A stretch of DNA of 64,000 nucleotides from Planctomycetota bacterium (GTDB lineage Bacteria; Planctomycetota; Planctomycetia; Planctomycetales; Planctomycetaceae), in NCBI GenBank assembly GCA_018242525.1, contig JAFEBS010000056.1, positions 3,202 to 67,201 on the forward strand. The letters run 5' to 3'. Of this stretch, positions 37,068-47,194 are shown in pieces. Within the stretch, counting starts at the first letter, position 1. The number at the start of each line of letters is the position of its first letter. The notes under the pieces are model-generated. The model saw only the letters and a list, made by a program, of their open reading frames with translations, had not been told where the DNA came from and ran no database searches. The translations under genes and the position numbers were made by a program.

Positions 37068-37964
37068 TTATCGGGTACAGTCCAGCCGCAGGATCCGTCC
37101 CGAGGCAAATCCCAGGATGATCCAATCCCCCAGCGGCGACATCAGGACTCGGCTCAGGTCTTCAGGCAGGGTCAGGTTCCACACCAGGTCCCCGCCGTCA
37201 CTCATGACGAACAGGTGTCGTTCGAGCGTGGCGGCGATCAATTGCCGCTTGGCGTAGCCGCAGGAGACCAGTGAGACTGTACCTTCAGTCACGAACGCTC
37301 CCTGTGAGGATCCGTCGTTGCCGTCGTACGATTGCACTCCGTGCGCGAAACCCGCCAGGAACAGGTGCCGGCCGTCGCCCGAGCAGGCCAGGTCACCGAC
37401 ATTGGACCACAGTTTTTCGGTCCAGATCGCTTCCCCCTGCAGGGAATAGCGGCCGACCAGTCCGTGTTCGGCCGCTCCGATCAAGTGAGTGTCCGACACG
37501 AGCAACTGCAGATAGCGCAGCGGCCGGATCGTCTCGAAGCGATTGACCTTGCGATTGGTCGACGTCACAGACATGGTGACGCCGTCGGCCATCGAGATGG
37601 CCAGATGAGTTCCGTGCGGATCGATCGCGATGGCGAGAATGTCGTCCGAGGTTTCGCGAGTCCACCCGAACTGAAGCTTGCGGTCCAGCCAGGCGACGGT
37701 GCGATCATCGCAGGCGATGGCACCGCCGTCGCCCGTGTCAGACCAGGCGACTCGCTGGATCGAATGCCGCGTGCGAATCAGCGAGATCACGCGACCTCGG
37801 CGGTCCAGCAGGTACAGTCCGCCCGAGGCGTCGGCGACCAGCACTTCACCCGTCTCGCGGGCCAGCTTCAAATCGGTGAGCGGAGCATCGGCAGTAAACG
37901 ACCAACGGAGCGCCGGTGCGGCGCCCCGTCCTGAGTAGAGCCATGCGTCCGAATCACCACTCAT
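37068..37964 (-). CDS. Beta-propeller (WD40-like) protein
   Basis: This is a 298-residue protein made of about six short beta-blade repeats, such as VLVADASGGLYLLDRRGRV and HLFVMSDGGDLVWNL. No signal peptide is seen, so it may be cytoplasmic, or its export may depend on a partner. Its start overlaps the stop of the upstream S41 peptidase gene by 4 bases (ATGA), so the two are probably made together. It could be a scaffold or sensor for the protease. No enzymatic motif is visible. Confidence 0.8.
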   Translation of the reverse strand: MSGDSDAWLYSGRGAAPALRWSFTADAPLTDLKLARETGEVLVADASGGLYLLDRRGRVISLIRTRHSIQRVAWSDTGDGGAIACDDRTVAWLDRKLQFGWTRETSDDILAIAIDPHGTHLAISMADGVTMSVTSTNRKVNRFETIRPLRYLQLLVSDTHLIGAAEHGLVGRYSLQGEAIWTEKLWSNVGDLACSGDGRHLFLAGFAHGVQSYDGNDGSSQGAFVTEGTVSLVSCGYAKRQLIAATLERHLFVMSDGGDLVWNLTLPEDLSRVLMSPLGDWIILGFASGRILRLDCTR

Positions 37965-39607
37965 CGTTTGGCCATTTGCTTCCGGAGAACATCCAGCCCG
38001 GTTTCGATATCCCGGTCATCTTCGGCGATCTCGCCGCGACGACCACGATATCCGGTCCGGGTGGATTCGCCCATGGCGACGTCAATATCCGGCTTGATAC
38101 CAATCTTGCCATACGTCCGTCCACTCGGCGAGTAGAACTTGGCCGTCGTCAGGCGGAAGCCCGTTTCTGCCTGGCAGGGCAGGATGCTTTGAACCGACCA
38201 TTTTCCGTAGGTCTTGCGGCCGACGATTGTTCCCCGGTGATGATCGTGAATGGCACCCGCCACAATTTCACTGGCACTGGCACTGTCACCATCGGTCAGC
38301 AGAACCAGCGGCATTTTCCACGTTCCCTGGGGATTGGCCGAGTAGCTCGAATCCTGGTCCGGTGACCGGCCGCGGGTTGATACCAGCACTCCGTTGGCAA
38401 TGAACCGGTCCAGGACTTCGACGGCCGATGTCAGCAGGCCCCCGGGATTTCCCCGGACGTCCCAGATCAGGGCACGCATTCCGTCGGCGTTCAATTTCAT
38501 GAGGGCGGCGTCCAGTTCATCGGTCGTATTCTTCTGAAAGCCAGTCATCTTGATGTACCCAATTCCGTTCGCACGATCGATGATCGTCGCGACCGGGATA
38601 CTCTTCACTTTGACGGCTCGACGAATCAACGTTGCCGGACGCTCATCGGATTCCGGTCCAACCAGTGTCAGTCGCAGACGGCTGCCGGCGGTTCCCTGCA
38701 GCAGCGAAGCGGCCTCTTCGGTCGACATCTTACGGCAATCGACGTTTTCAATTCTCACGATATAGTCGCCGGGCAATGCTCCGCCTTCTTCGGCAGGACT
38801 TTCAGGAAGCACGTTGACCAGCAACAGTCCCTTGCCAGATTCAGACTTCATTTCGATGCCGATGCCAACAAATTCGCCATCGATGTTGTTGTACAGGTCG
38901 CCCAGTTTGCCTGGCGAGAGGTAGCTGCTGTAGTCGTCAAGGGAATTGCAACCGCCGAAGACGAATTCCATCACCACCGCACCGGGAGCCAGTCCCAGCT
39001 CGTATTGCGCCAGGTCACACAGATCCATGACCGTGCGGCGCGCCTGTTCATGGCTGCCCACTTGCTTGTTCCAGTACGAATTTCGCAGCGTGCGCCGCAC
39101 CGATGTGACTTTGGCGGCGTCTGCACTCGGCAGATTGCGCTGCAGATACTTCTCGTTGGACAGCGCGAAATACAGGCTTTCCGTTCCGTGCGCGACAAAC
39201 GAGGTTGGTGTAACGGGATCGACGTAGAACTTACGAACCTTGTCCAGGACGTCGTCCAGGTAGGCCATCGCCGCAGGCCGCGAGAGCGGCAGCATGGAAT
39301 TCAGGAAGGACCGATCCGAGTACCGGCGTTCCACCGAGAACTGAATCTTGGCCTGACGCAGCCCCAGTTTCAGGGAGTCGTTCTCGGGCCACTTCTTGTT
39401 CGCCTTCTCGTAAAAATCAATCGCTTCCGCCCACTGGCGTTCGGTTCGCAGCCGGTTGCCTTCGCGGACTGCCTGAGATTCCGATTCCAATTCAATGGCT
39501 GCGGAATTATTTTCACGAGCCATCAGGACCGGAGAAGAGTTCAGGCCAACGGCGGTTGTCGCCACCCAAACAACGAGCGCCCACTCGGCGAGTGTTGAAA
39601 AAGACAT
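37961..39607 (-). CDS. S41 family C-terminal processing peptidase
   Basis: This is a 548-residue exported serine protease of the CtpA/Tsp type. The signal peptide is at 1-30. A helical, TPR-like segment (about 45-95) is followed by a PDZ domain (about 235-320) and the peptidase core. The catalytic Ser is most likely Ser444 in SASASEIVAGAI and the Lys is Lys469 in TYGKWSVQS. It cleaves unfolded or tagged proteins at their C-termini in the periplasm. It lies upstream of, and overlaps, the propeller gene. Confidence 0.92.
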   Translation of the reverse strand: MSFSTLAEWALVVWVATTAVGLNSSPVLMARENNSAAIELESESQAVREGNRLRTERQWAEAIDFYEKANKKWPENDSLKLGLRQAKIQFSVERRYSDRSFLNSMLPLSRPAAMAYLDDVLDKVRKFYVDPVTPTSFVAHGTESLYFALSNEKYLQRNLPSADAAKVTSVRRTLRNSYWNKQVGSHEQARRTVMDLCDLAQYELGLAPGAVVMEFVFGGCNSLDDYSSYLSPGKLGDLYNNIDGEFVGIGIEMKSESGKGLLLVNVLPESPAEEGGALPGDYIVRIENVDCRKMSTEEAASLLQGTAGSRLRLTLVGPESDERPATLIRRAVKVKSIPVATIIDRANGIGYIKMTGFQKNTTDELDAALMKLNADGMRALIWDVRGNPGGLLTSAVEVLDRFIANGVLVSTRGRSPDQDSSYSANPQGTWKMPLVLLTDGDSASASEIVAGAIHDHHRGTIVGRKTYGKWSVQSILPCQAETGFRLTTAKFYSPSGRTYGKIGIKPDIDVAMGESTRTGYRGRRGEIAEDDRDIETGLDVLRKQMAKR

Positions 39608-40166
39608 ACAGGTTCCCCCGGACTTTTTAGTACCTCGAAATGTTCGCCGATCCCGCCCATTCCCCCTCGAAATAGACGTTGGCGGACATTGCGGCCCTCA
39701 AGTCCCTGTGGCACGGTGCCGTCGGATGTTGACCAACGACAACTGCCGCGTTGTCAAAATTGAATATAGGCCGGGTTCCGGGAGTGGTCAAACTGCAACA
39801 TTTTTGAAGCTGCACATCCAACCGACTTAACTGGACAAGGTTCGCGCACCCGTTCGGATTACCCCGACTGCGAGGAGATTGAGGCCCGAATTCGGTGCCG
39901 GCGACGCTTGGCGTGCGACAGGCCCGAACTGGACAGTTGGTGTTGCGCCGCAAGTGGCTTACTGACAATACGTTGCGCCAACTTGTACATGAATGGGATT
40001 ATCTGGAACGGAAAATCGACTCGATCGTCGAGGGGAACTTCCCACTGGATCGGCTGATCCAGACCCTACATCCCCCCGGACCTGCCTGAAACCCCATCCC
40101 CGCAATGTTGTCGCCCACCGACAGCCGCGGTAATCCAGATCTCATCCTCGCTGATCTGTCACGGCT
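39608..40166. other. 559-base divergent spacer
   Basis: This spacer separates the S41 gene from the sigma-factor gene. It holds one 64-codon plus-strand frame (39895-40089) that I do not recognise and for which I see no good ribosome binding site. No clear repeat or riboswitch is visible. Promoters for both flanking operons must lie here. Confidence 0.4.
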
Positions 40167-40883
40167 ATGCGTATCTTCATGTGGAGGCCGAAAGTGTCCG
40201 AAGCGGATGTTCCTTCGATCAACGGAAGCGATATGACGCGCAGTGATTCTCCTCCCGACCTGGGGTACCAATTGCGGGCTGGAGACGAGGCGGTTCTGGA
40301 GGCGATTTTGCGCATTCACGGGCCGCCAATTCTGGCGCTCCTGAAGCAACGGTTTGTGGGACGCTTGACCGGGAATGACCTGGAAGATGTGCTGGCATCT
40401 GCGCTGTTTCGGGTCTGGCAGCATCGGAATCGGTTCGATCCGTCACTGGCATCGTTACGGGTGTGGTTCTTCCGAATTTCCGAGAACCTGGCGCGGGATG
40501 TCTTGAAGCATGGCTGGCACAAGGCGCGACAACTAGAGTCGAATCTGGAGCCGGCAGTCCTGGCCCTGCTGCTGGATCGAAGACCAGCGACGAACGACGT
40601 GGATTCCTCGCGAAATGGACACGCGGCACCCAAACTTCGAATACCAATCGAGCAACTGCGCGAGGTCCTTGCGCTGCTGCCAGACAATCAGCGACGCATC
40701 GTGCTGGCGGATGCCGACTCACCGGACGGGTTGGTGGCGAGTCAATTCCTGGCCAATGAACTGGGGATCACCCCGGCCACGGTCCGGGTCTATCGCCGAC
40801 GGGCACTGGAACGGCTGAAACGCGAGATTGAGCAACGCGAACTCGCCGGTCAAATGTCCCCGGCGGAAGCTTCGACATCCTGA
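40167..40883 (+). CDS. ECF-type RNA polymerase sigma factor
   Basis: This is a 238-residue sigma-70 family protein. Region 2 is DLEDVLASALFRVWQHRNRF with the downstream WFFRISENLARDVLK. Region 4 is LPDNQRRIVLA...ITPATVRVYRRRALERL. A poorly conserved linker separates them. It directs transcription of a specific set of genes. The next gene, 97 bases downstream, encodes a membrane FecR-type protein with an anti-sigma-like cytoplasmic head, so the two probably form a signalling pair. The exact start is uncertain; ATGs at 40167, 40182 and 40233 are in frame. Confidence 0.88.
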   Translation: MRIFMWRPKVSEADVPSINGSDMTRSDSPPDLGYQLRAGDEAVLEAILRIHGPPILALLKQRFVGRLTGNDLEDVLASALFRVWQHRNRFDPSLASLRVWFFRISENLARDVLKHGWHKARQLESNLEPAVLALLLDRRPATNDVDSSRNGHAAPKLRIPIEQLREVLALLPDNQRRIVLADADSPDGLVASQFLANELGITPATVRVYRRRALERLKREIEQRELAGQMSPAEASTS

Positions 40884-40980
40884 ATCGACCGCGCTGCAGC
40901 TGGCAGCCTTAAGACTTTGCCTGAAACTGAATTCTCTGCCAACGGTCGGTGTTGCCGGCCGAACTACGAAGGATCACGCG

Positions 40981-43900
40981 ATGAGCGATCCCATCAACTC
41001 TGCACCGCTGCCGGATGACGTCTTTCAGAATCGCATCGCTGCCGCGCTGCGTGAACTGGATCACACCGAAACCGACGCTGACCTTGCGGCAGTCCTCGAT
41101 GCGATCGATGCCGAACCGTTTCCAGACGCGACATTCCAGCGCATCCTGGGACAGGTTCGTTCTTCGATCCGCGCCAGCCGGACTGCCGTCAGCGTGCCTG
41201 GACGATCCAATGACCGGATGGTGGCGGGAGAACTCGGGATGACGGTCCGTTCAGCAATTCGACCGCACCGACCAGCCAGCCAGATCCCCATCGTGATTGC
41301 CTGCAGCGCGCTCGTGGCCGTGATGGCACTGCTGTTTCAACAATTTGGCGATGTCACTCGCGAACGTATCCCCCCCGAGGAGTACGCCGCCGATCCACCC
41401 GGACCGCGAGTCCTGTTGGCCGCCAGCGAGAAATCCAACACGGAAGTCGAAGCCCTGCTCGGCATCGCTCCAGCTCAACGCGTGGCCACTGGTGACACAA
41501 TCTCCACCGGTCCGCGGGAAAAGCGTCGGATCACGTTGCCAGACGGTTCCGTTCTGTCGATCAATGAATTGTCCCAAGTGACGATCGTCGGGCACCGACG
41601 CTTGAAACTTCTGGCGGGCGAAGTCTTCGTGGAAGTCGTACCGGCCAACTTTTCCCCCGCCGGTCAAGTCGACCGGTTCGTCGTCGAGACGCCGCAGCGT
41701 TCGGTCACGGCACTCGGAACAAAGTTCGTGGTCAAGGCGGACGGGAAGGCCACGAACGTCGTCGTCACGCAGGGGAAGGTCCAGGTCAGCGGTGTCGACC
41801 AGATCCTTCCCGCCGGGCAGGAATTGATTGCGGATCTCGATGATTCCCATTCCGCTCAAGTCATTCCCGCGAGACGGTCAGCCTTCGTGGTGGAGTGGAT
41901 CAAGGATTTGATGGCGGCAGCAGGCTCCGCCGTGGTGCCGTTCAGTGAGCATTCCGGCGGGTCGATGACCGTCGTTGATCCCCAGGGGCAGCCGATGAAA
42001 CTGTCGCTGCGGAAATTCCATGTCGATGTCCACATTGAAGACGGATTCGCCCGCACAACGATCGACCAGACCTACTTCAATCACACCTGGCAGCAGTTGG
42101 AAGGGACGTTCCGGTTCCCGCTGCCCGCCGATGCCTCGCTGTCACGACTGGCAATGTATGTGAATGGAACGCTGATGGAAGGGGGCATGGTGGAACGCGA
42201 CCATGGCCGCAACGTGTTTGAACAGATTCGGCACACCCGTCGCGATCCGGCCCTGCTGGAATGGGTCGATGGCAGCACGTTCCAGATGCGAGTCTTCCCG
42301 CTGGAACCACGACAGGAGAAGCGGATCCTGCTGAGTTATTCACAACGGCTGGCATCTGACTACGGAAAATCCATCTATCGCTTCCCGTCCGGCCACAACT
42401 TGGAAGGCGTGAAGGAATGGTCCACTCATGTTCGCGTGAAAGATGCGGCCGGTACAAAATGGTATTCGCCATCGCATCTGTTGACCGGCAGAGACGATCA
42501 GGGGGACTTGATCATTGATGGTCGCGATGAATATGCGATCCTCGATCGCGATCTGGTGCTCGAATTCGGCGAGACTGCTCCGGCGACTCAAGTCGCTGCC
42601 GGAGCCCGTTGGTCAGCCTATGAACAGGACGGATTTCAATACGTGATGCTGCGCCTGCGGCCGGTCCTGAAGACCACTGCCGTGCGAGCGCCGCGGCACT
42701 GGATCTTCCTGATCGAGAATTCGGCCGACCGCAACGAAGTTCTCGCCGAGACGCAGCGATTGATCGCCAGGACGCTGCTGGAAAATGTCGAACACAGCGA
42801 CACGTTCTCGGTGATTCGGGCAGGAACTCGACCTGATCTGTTCCGTCCGCGGCCTGTCGACTGTTCCCTGGACAACGTCGCTGAGGCACTGAGATTCCTG
42901 AACGAGATCGCACCGATTGGAGCACTGGACCTGCAACAGGGATTGCAGGCAGTTCAGCAACAGGTTCTGGAGCAACGCGAGAACTGGCTGGTTCACCTGG
43001 GCACCGGGATTCCGGTCCTGGGCGAACGTGACGACACAACACTGCGGCGGCTGTTGTCGGCGAAGACTCGCTACGTGGGCGTGGCCGTCGGCAAACGGTG
43101 GTCGAAGTCGTTCATGGAGGCCGCCGCCACTCAGACGGGCGGACATGTCACTCAGATCAATCCCGACGATGCGGTGGCCTGGCGCGCGTTCGATCTGCTG
43201 AGCACGTTGAATGCCCCGCGTCTGACAGAGATTTCGATCCAGGCCGTAACCGGTCCAGGCGTCGTCGGGGCTGCAGATCCCGGCCAATTCCTGCTGCTGA
43301 CAAACTCACTCGCGCATGGCCAGGAACTCGTGGCGGCTTCGCGATTTGCCACGGGCCGTCAACTTCCACAGGATGTGACGGTGACCGGAATGTTGGATGG
43401 TCAACCGTTTACGCAGACGATCGCTCTGCCCCGTTCGGTCGATGGCACAGCAGTCCTTGATTCGCATTCGGCTTCCTCAGTCGTGCCGGGAACTTCGCGC
43501 AGCGGGCATTTGCCGCGCACCTGGGCTCGCTGCGAGATCGATCGCCTGGTGGCATTGGGCTCCGTCGAACACAAGGCCCGGATCATCGAGTTGAGCAAGT
43601 CCATGTATGTCATGTCGCCGTTCACGTCGCTGCTCGTGCTGGAAACGGAAGCGATGTATGCCCAGTTTAACGTTGATCGAGGTCGCAAGGACCATTGGGC
43701 ACTGTATGCAACTCCTGACCGGATTCCGGTGATCAGCGACAACAGTCTGATCCAGGCCGCTCCGCTGGAAGCCGCACGGGAGCGTCTGAAGGCGGCTCAG
43801 GCGCGGGTGAAGGCAGCCCACTCCAATCTGGAACGCAGCGTGGCCGAGAAGCGCCCGATGGCGGATGTGCAGCGACTGGAACGGTTGCAGCGGGCGGAAC

Positions 43901-46900
43901 AGGCGGACTTGAAGTTGCTCGAGGTTGAATTGCGACGCCTTGAGCAGGCTCAGGCCGCGGCCGCCGATCCCGTTCGTAAGGCGTGGGACTCCGTAATCAC
44001 GCGCCGCTGCATGTACGATCCCCGGTATGTTCAGCTCACAAGAAGCGACTGGGGTTTGACAACTTTCGATGACTTCAATGGGAACGGGCTTGGCGCGGGA
44101 ACTGGGCTGGATGCGTCCCGCTTCTGGTACAAATCAACCCGCCTGAGTGAACTGGAAGGTTTGGAACTTCTGGGAGAGGCGGATCTCAATTTGAGTCTGC
44201 ATGGAAGCAACTCCCTGGATGGCCTGGTCCGGACGGCTCGCCCTGGCTCGGAACTGGATGTTCGCCAGAGACTGAGAGGGACGGACTTGAGAGCCATTGT
44301 GACACTGTCGGATGGCTCCGAGGAATCACCGTTTACGGCCAACGGTGCGTTTCTGTTCGGAAGCGTCCGGCAACAAGGCTTTGGCAGGAATGGTGCAAAC
44401 CTTGGTCAACTGTTCGAAATTCCTGTTCAGCTTCAGGTGTCCGACCTGGCGATGAACGGCATTGACTGGGAAGAGTATCACATTCCCCCCGCAGCCATGA
44501 TGGGGCGCCCCGGCCCGATGATCGATGGAACCGGCCCCGGAGTCCTGCCCATGTTGCTGACCCAAAGTGCGTCACAAGGGATGTGGGCGTATTACCCGAA
44601 TTCCGCCGTGACGAACTACCCACGGGACTACGTCGCCACAGGCGGGTTGGTGACGTTGGGAACGCAACTCGCTTTTACGACGTGGGGCGACGGCGAACTG
44701 ATGTACAGTCCACTGATTGTTGTTCGGGACCTTCCCAGCTACGCTCCCGGCTTACAGTCATGGACTGCAGACCGGTTGGCCGTGGCGGCCAAAGCCATGA
44801 CGACGAAACCCAAATCCGGTGACGTGGACATCGAGGCACGTCGGCTGATCGACAAAGCCCGCTCGTTGGGCTGGGAAACTGTCAAACTCAACGCAATCGA
44901 CCAGGCGCAAACGAGGCAGGCGGCGAAATCCCTGGTCGTGGATGGATCCGGTCGATTCGTCCTGCAGCGTGAAATCGGCGAAGGACTGCAGGAAACCGTC
45001 ATCAATGATGGTGCGGTGCTGTGGCACCTGTACCCGGAAATCGGCCTCGGTGCAAAACGGTCACTCAGTCGCTTTCACCAATCCACCATTCAGTCACTGA
45101 TCCCCTGGCATGTCCCTGCGGTGGATGACTTGTCGCTGGAGGCGGACATCAAACTGGTCGCGGAACGGACCATCCGGATCATTCCAATCACCGGGGATGC
45201 TGAGTCCCCGGCTGAAAGACCTCTGCATGCCGTCGAACTGGTGTTTGCGGAAACAGGTCGATTGAGCGAAGCACGCATGATTGACATCGCGACGAACAAG
45301 GTGCTGGCACGACAGGTGATGACTGCCGACGGCCTGGTTCAGCGTTTCGACGGAGCTGGCAAGCTTCTCGCAGAAGTGCAGTTTGAGCGTGCTGCGGCCC
45401 AGGCTCCCGGCCTTGTCCCTGAGACGTCGGAACTGGTCATTCTGCCGATGCCCTACCGATCCTCGGCCGGGCTGCCGATTTCGGTTCCTGCCGACCTGCA
45501 AACCAATGCCCCGGATTACACAAAGCTGTCCGATGACGACGCCCTGATGCTGGTGGGGACGTACTTCGCCGAGTCGCGACCCAACGAGTTGCTGTCGTTG
45601 ATTCAGTCGCGATACACCGGCCGCAGCGACCACCGACTGGGTTTTGCCGTCTTGATGACATCGATCCAGCCGCAGAATGTTCTGGTGACCCAGGCAACGA
45701 CTCAGCATCCGGATGCGGCACTGGCCAAATACCTGGAACAATTCGTCGCCATCGCGCTGGGGCATGACACTGCGTTCCACAGTCTCGGCGACAACGCCAG
45801 TCCGTTTCTGCGACGAATCAGCTCCGTCTACAATCAGTACCGCCAGTGGCTCGGCGACCCGCAAGTTCTCAAGGCAAAGTCTCCTGCCGAATTGGAACGA
45901 CAACTCGCGGGGACGCTGGCTGTCGCCCGCGAATGCAGAACGTCGCGTGTCGCCGACCGGCTGCTGACAACGGTATATTCGCAATTGAAGTCCGCCGAAC
46001 TCATGAATCCGGGCACCGCCCGCCAATTGAATGCCACAGCGACTGACATCGCGACCGCCCACAACCAGCCCGATTTCCTTCGTGCGAACCGGATTGAATG
46101 GTTGCTGCAGATGGGTGATGCGGCCGCAGTCACTCAGGCGAAAGAGCTGTTTCGATCGCAGCTTGCGGACGCCAACACCGTTCATCTCGCGCCTCATCTG
46201 AATGGCGGAACGCGAGCCGCCTTCGTGAAGCAGTTCCAGACTGCGGAAGGTCAGTCTTGTGGACCATGGGCCGATCTGGTTCGGGACGCCGCCCGTCAAC
46301 TGGCAGGGGACAATGTCCAATTGCGACGCGTTCAACTGGCCCGGCAGTGCCTCGATCTGAAAGAACCGGCCCTGGCCACCGAAATCATGCGACCCGTGCT
46401 CGATGATCACGGTTCGAAAACGGAAGCGGTTCTCAACCTGGCGATCCTGGAATACGCGAAAGCGGCCGGGAACTGGGAACTGGCGCAACGTTGCATTCAA
46501 CAGGTCCTGGCAAACGCCAAGCTGAATCCTGAACCAAAGTACTGGCGTGACGCCGCGAACATCGCCCACAACCTGCGGAAGTTTTCCGCCTGGATCGAAC
46601 ACCTTGAGCATGCATCCCAACTGGAATTCGCGGCACTTCCCAAGACTGTGAATCTCGATGAGTTCCGCAATTCGTACCGACTGCTGTTCGACCAGCTTTC
46701 ACAGCGGGCGGATCAACTGGTCGACGCGACACAGGAAGAACGATGGGTCTTCGCCCGGATGGTCCAGCGAGCGGCCGGGCGGTGGCGCGACATCGATGTC
46801 GACGATACGGACGTCTGCCATCGCACGGCGAAGATTCTGAACCGGTTGGGATTCGCAGACGCCGCCTGGAACTACTGGACCAGCCCGCTGGCGGAAGCCC

Positions 46901-47184
46901 CGGATCAGTCCACTGTCTGGACGACGTTTGCCACGGCAATGAATGATGAGCATCGCTTCCAGGTGGCGGATCGGGCCTGGTCAACTGCCTTTGAGTGCGA
47001 ATCCACCAATCCGGAACTGCTGCTGAAACATGCTCAATTCCTGCGAACAATCGGACAGCAGCATCGAGCCCACGAGATGTTGACTCGAATTACGACGAGC
47101 ACCTGGCAACCGCGATTTGAAAACATTAAAACCCAGGCGCAGGCAATGCTGACGGCCGGTCCTCTGCCACAATTGAAACCATGA
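40981..47184 (+). CDS. Giant FecR/VIT/vWA-like/TPR membrane protein
   Basis: This is a 2067-residue protein. A cytoplasmic head (1-100) that may bind the sigma factor is followed by one membrane helix (102-121) and a FecR domain (about 168-275). A VIT domain (about 338-470), a vWA-like domain (about 555-720, MIDAS DxSxS not intact: FLIENSAD) and a coiled coil (about 925-995) follow. A long beta-rich middle and helical, TPR-like C-terminal half (about 1600-2067) complete it. It would detect an extracytoplasmic or envelope condition and control the sigma factor. VIT plus vWA occurs in many bacterial surface proteins, but fused to FecR and TPR in one chain it is unusual. Start is ATG 40981; the upstream frame overlaps the sigma gene. 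Confidence 0.88.
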   Translation: MSDPINSAPLPDDVFQNRIAAALRELDHTETDADLAAVLDAIDAEPFPDATFQRILGQVRSSIRASRTAVSVPGRSNDRMVAGELGMTVRSAIRPHRPASQIPIVIACSALVAVMALLFQQFGDVTRERIPPEEYAADPPGPRVLLAASEKSNTEVEALLGIAPAQRVATGDTISTGPREKRRITLPDGSVLSINELSQVTIVGHRRLKLLAGEVFVEVVPANFSPAGQVDRFVVETPQRSVTALGTKFVVKADGKATNVVVTQGKVQVSGVDQILPAGQELIADLDDSHSAQVIPARRSAFVVEWIKDLMAAAGSAVVPFSEHSGGSMTVVDPQGQPMKLSLRKFHVDVHIEDGFARTTIDQTYFNHTWQQLEGTFRFPLPADASLSRLAMYVNGTLMEGGMVERDHGRNVFEQIRHTRRDPALLEWVDGSTFQMRVFPLEPRQEKRILLSYSQRLASDYGKSIYRFPSGHNLEGVKEWSTHVRVKDAAGTKWYSPSHLLTGRDDQGDLIIDGRDEYAILDRDLVLEFGETAPATQVAAGARWSAYEQDGFQYVMLRLRPVLKTTAVRAPRHWIFLIENSADRNEVLAETQRLIARTLLENVEHSDTFSVIRAGTRPDLFRPRPVDCSLDNVAEALRFLNEIAPIGALDLQQGLQAVQQQVLEQRENWLVHLGTGIPVLGERDDTTLRRLLSAKTRYVGVAVGKRWSKSFMEAAATQTGGHVTQINPDDAVAWRAFDLLSTLNAPRLTEISIQAVTGPGVVGAADPGQFLLLTNSLAHGQELVAASRFATGRQLPQDVTVTGMLDGQPFTQTIALPRSVDGTAVLDSHSASSVVPGTSRSGHLPRTWARCEIDRLVALGSVEHKARIIELSKSMYVMSPFTSLLVLETEAMYAQFNVDRGRKDHWALYATPDRIPVISDNSLIQAAPLEAARERLKAAQARVKAAHSNLERSVAEKRPMADVQRLERLQRAEQADLKLLEVELRRLEQAQAAAADPVRKAWDSVITRRCMYDPRYVQLTRSDWGLTTFDDFNGNGLGAGTGLDASRFWYKSTRLSELEGLELLGEADLNLSLHGSNSLDGLVRTARPGSELDVRQRLRGTDLRAIVTLSDGSEESPFTANGAFLFGSVRQQGFGRNGANLGQLFEIPVQLQVSDLAMNGIDWEEYHIPPAAMMGRPGPMIDGTGPGVLPMLLTQSASQGMWAYYPNSAVTNYPRDYVATGGLVTLGTQLAFTTWGDGELMYSPLIVVRDLPSYAPGLQSWTADRLAVAAKAMTTKPKSGDVDIEARRLIDKARSLGWETVKLNAIDQAQTRQAAKSLVVDGSGRFVLQREIGEGLQETVINDGAVLWHLYPEIGLGAKRSLSRFHQSTIQSLIPWHVPAVDDLSLEADIKLVAERTIRIIPITGDAESPAERPLHAVELVFAETGRLSEARMIDIATNKVLARQVMTADGLVQRFDGAGKLLAEVQFERAAAQAPGLVPETSELVILPMPYRSSAGLPISVPADLQTNAPDYTKLSDDDALMLVGTYFAESRPNELLSLIQSRYTGRSDHRLGFAVLMTSIQPQNVLVTQATTQHPDAALAKYLEQFVAIALGHDTAFHSLGDNASPFLRRISSVYNQYRQWLGDPQVLKAKSPAELERQLAGTLAVARECRTSRVADRLLTTVYSQLKSAELMNPGTARQLNATATDIATAHNQPDFLRANRIEWLLQMGDAAAVTQAKELFRSQLADANTVHLAPHLNGGTRAAFVKQFQTAEGQSCGPWADLVRDAARQLAGDNVQLRRVQLARQCLDLKEPALATEIMRPVLDDHGSKTEAVLNLAILEYAKAAGNWELAQRCIQQVLANAKLNPEPKYWRDAANIAHNLRKFSAWIEHLEHASQLEFAALPKTVNLDEFRNSYRLLFDQLSQRADQLVDATQEERWVFARMVQRAAGRWRDIDVDDTDVCHRTAKILNRLGFADAAWNYWTSPLAEAPDQSTVWTTFATAMNDEHRFQVADRAWSTAFECESTNPELLLKHAQFLRTIGQQHRAHEMLTRITTSTWQPRFENIKTQAQAMLTAGPLPQLKP

Positions 47185-47194
47185 CCAGCCCTGT

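Noticed and set aside
39895-40089. 64-codon plus-strand frame in the spacer before the sigma gene
   Set aside because: I recognise no family and see no ribosome binding site. It is kept only as a note in the spacer entry.
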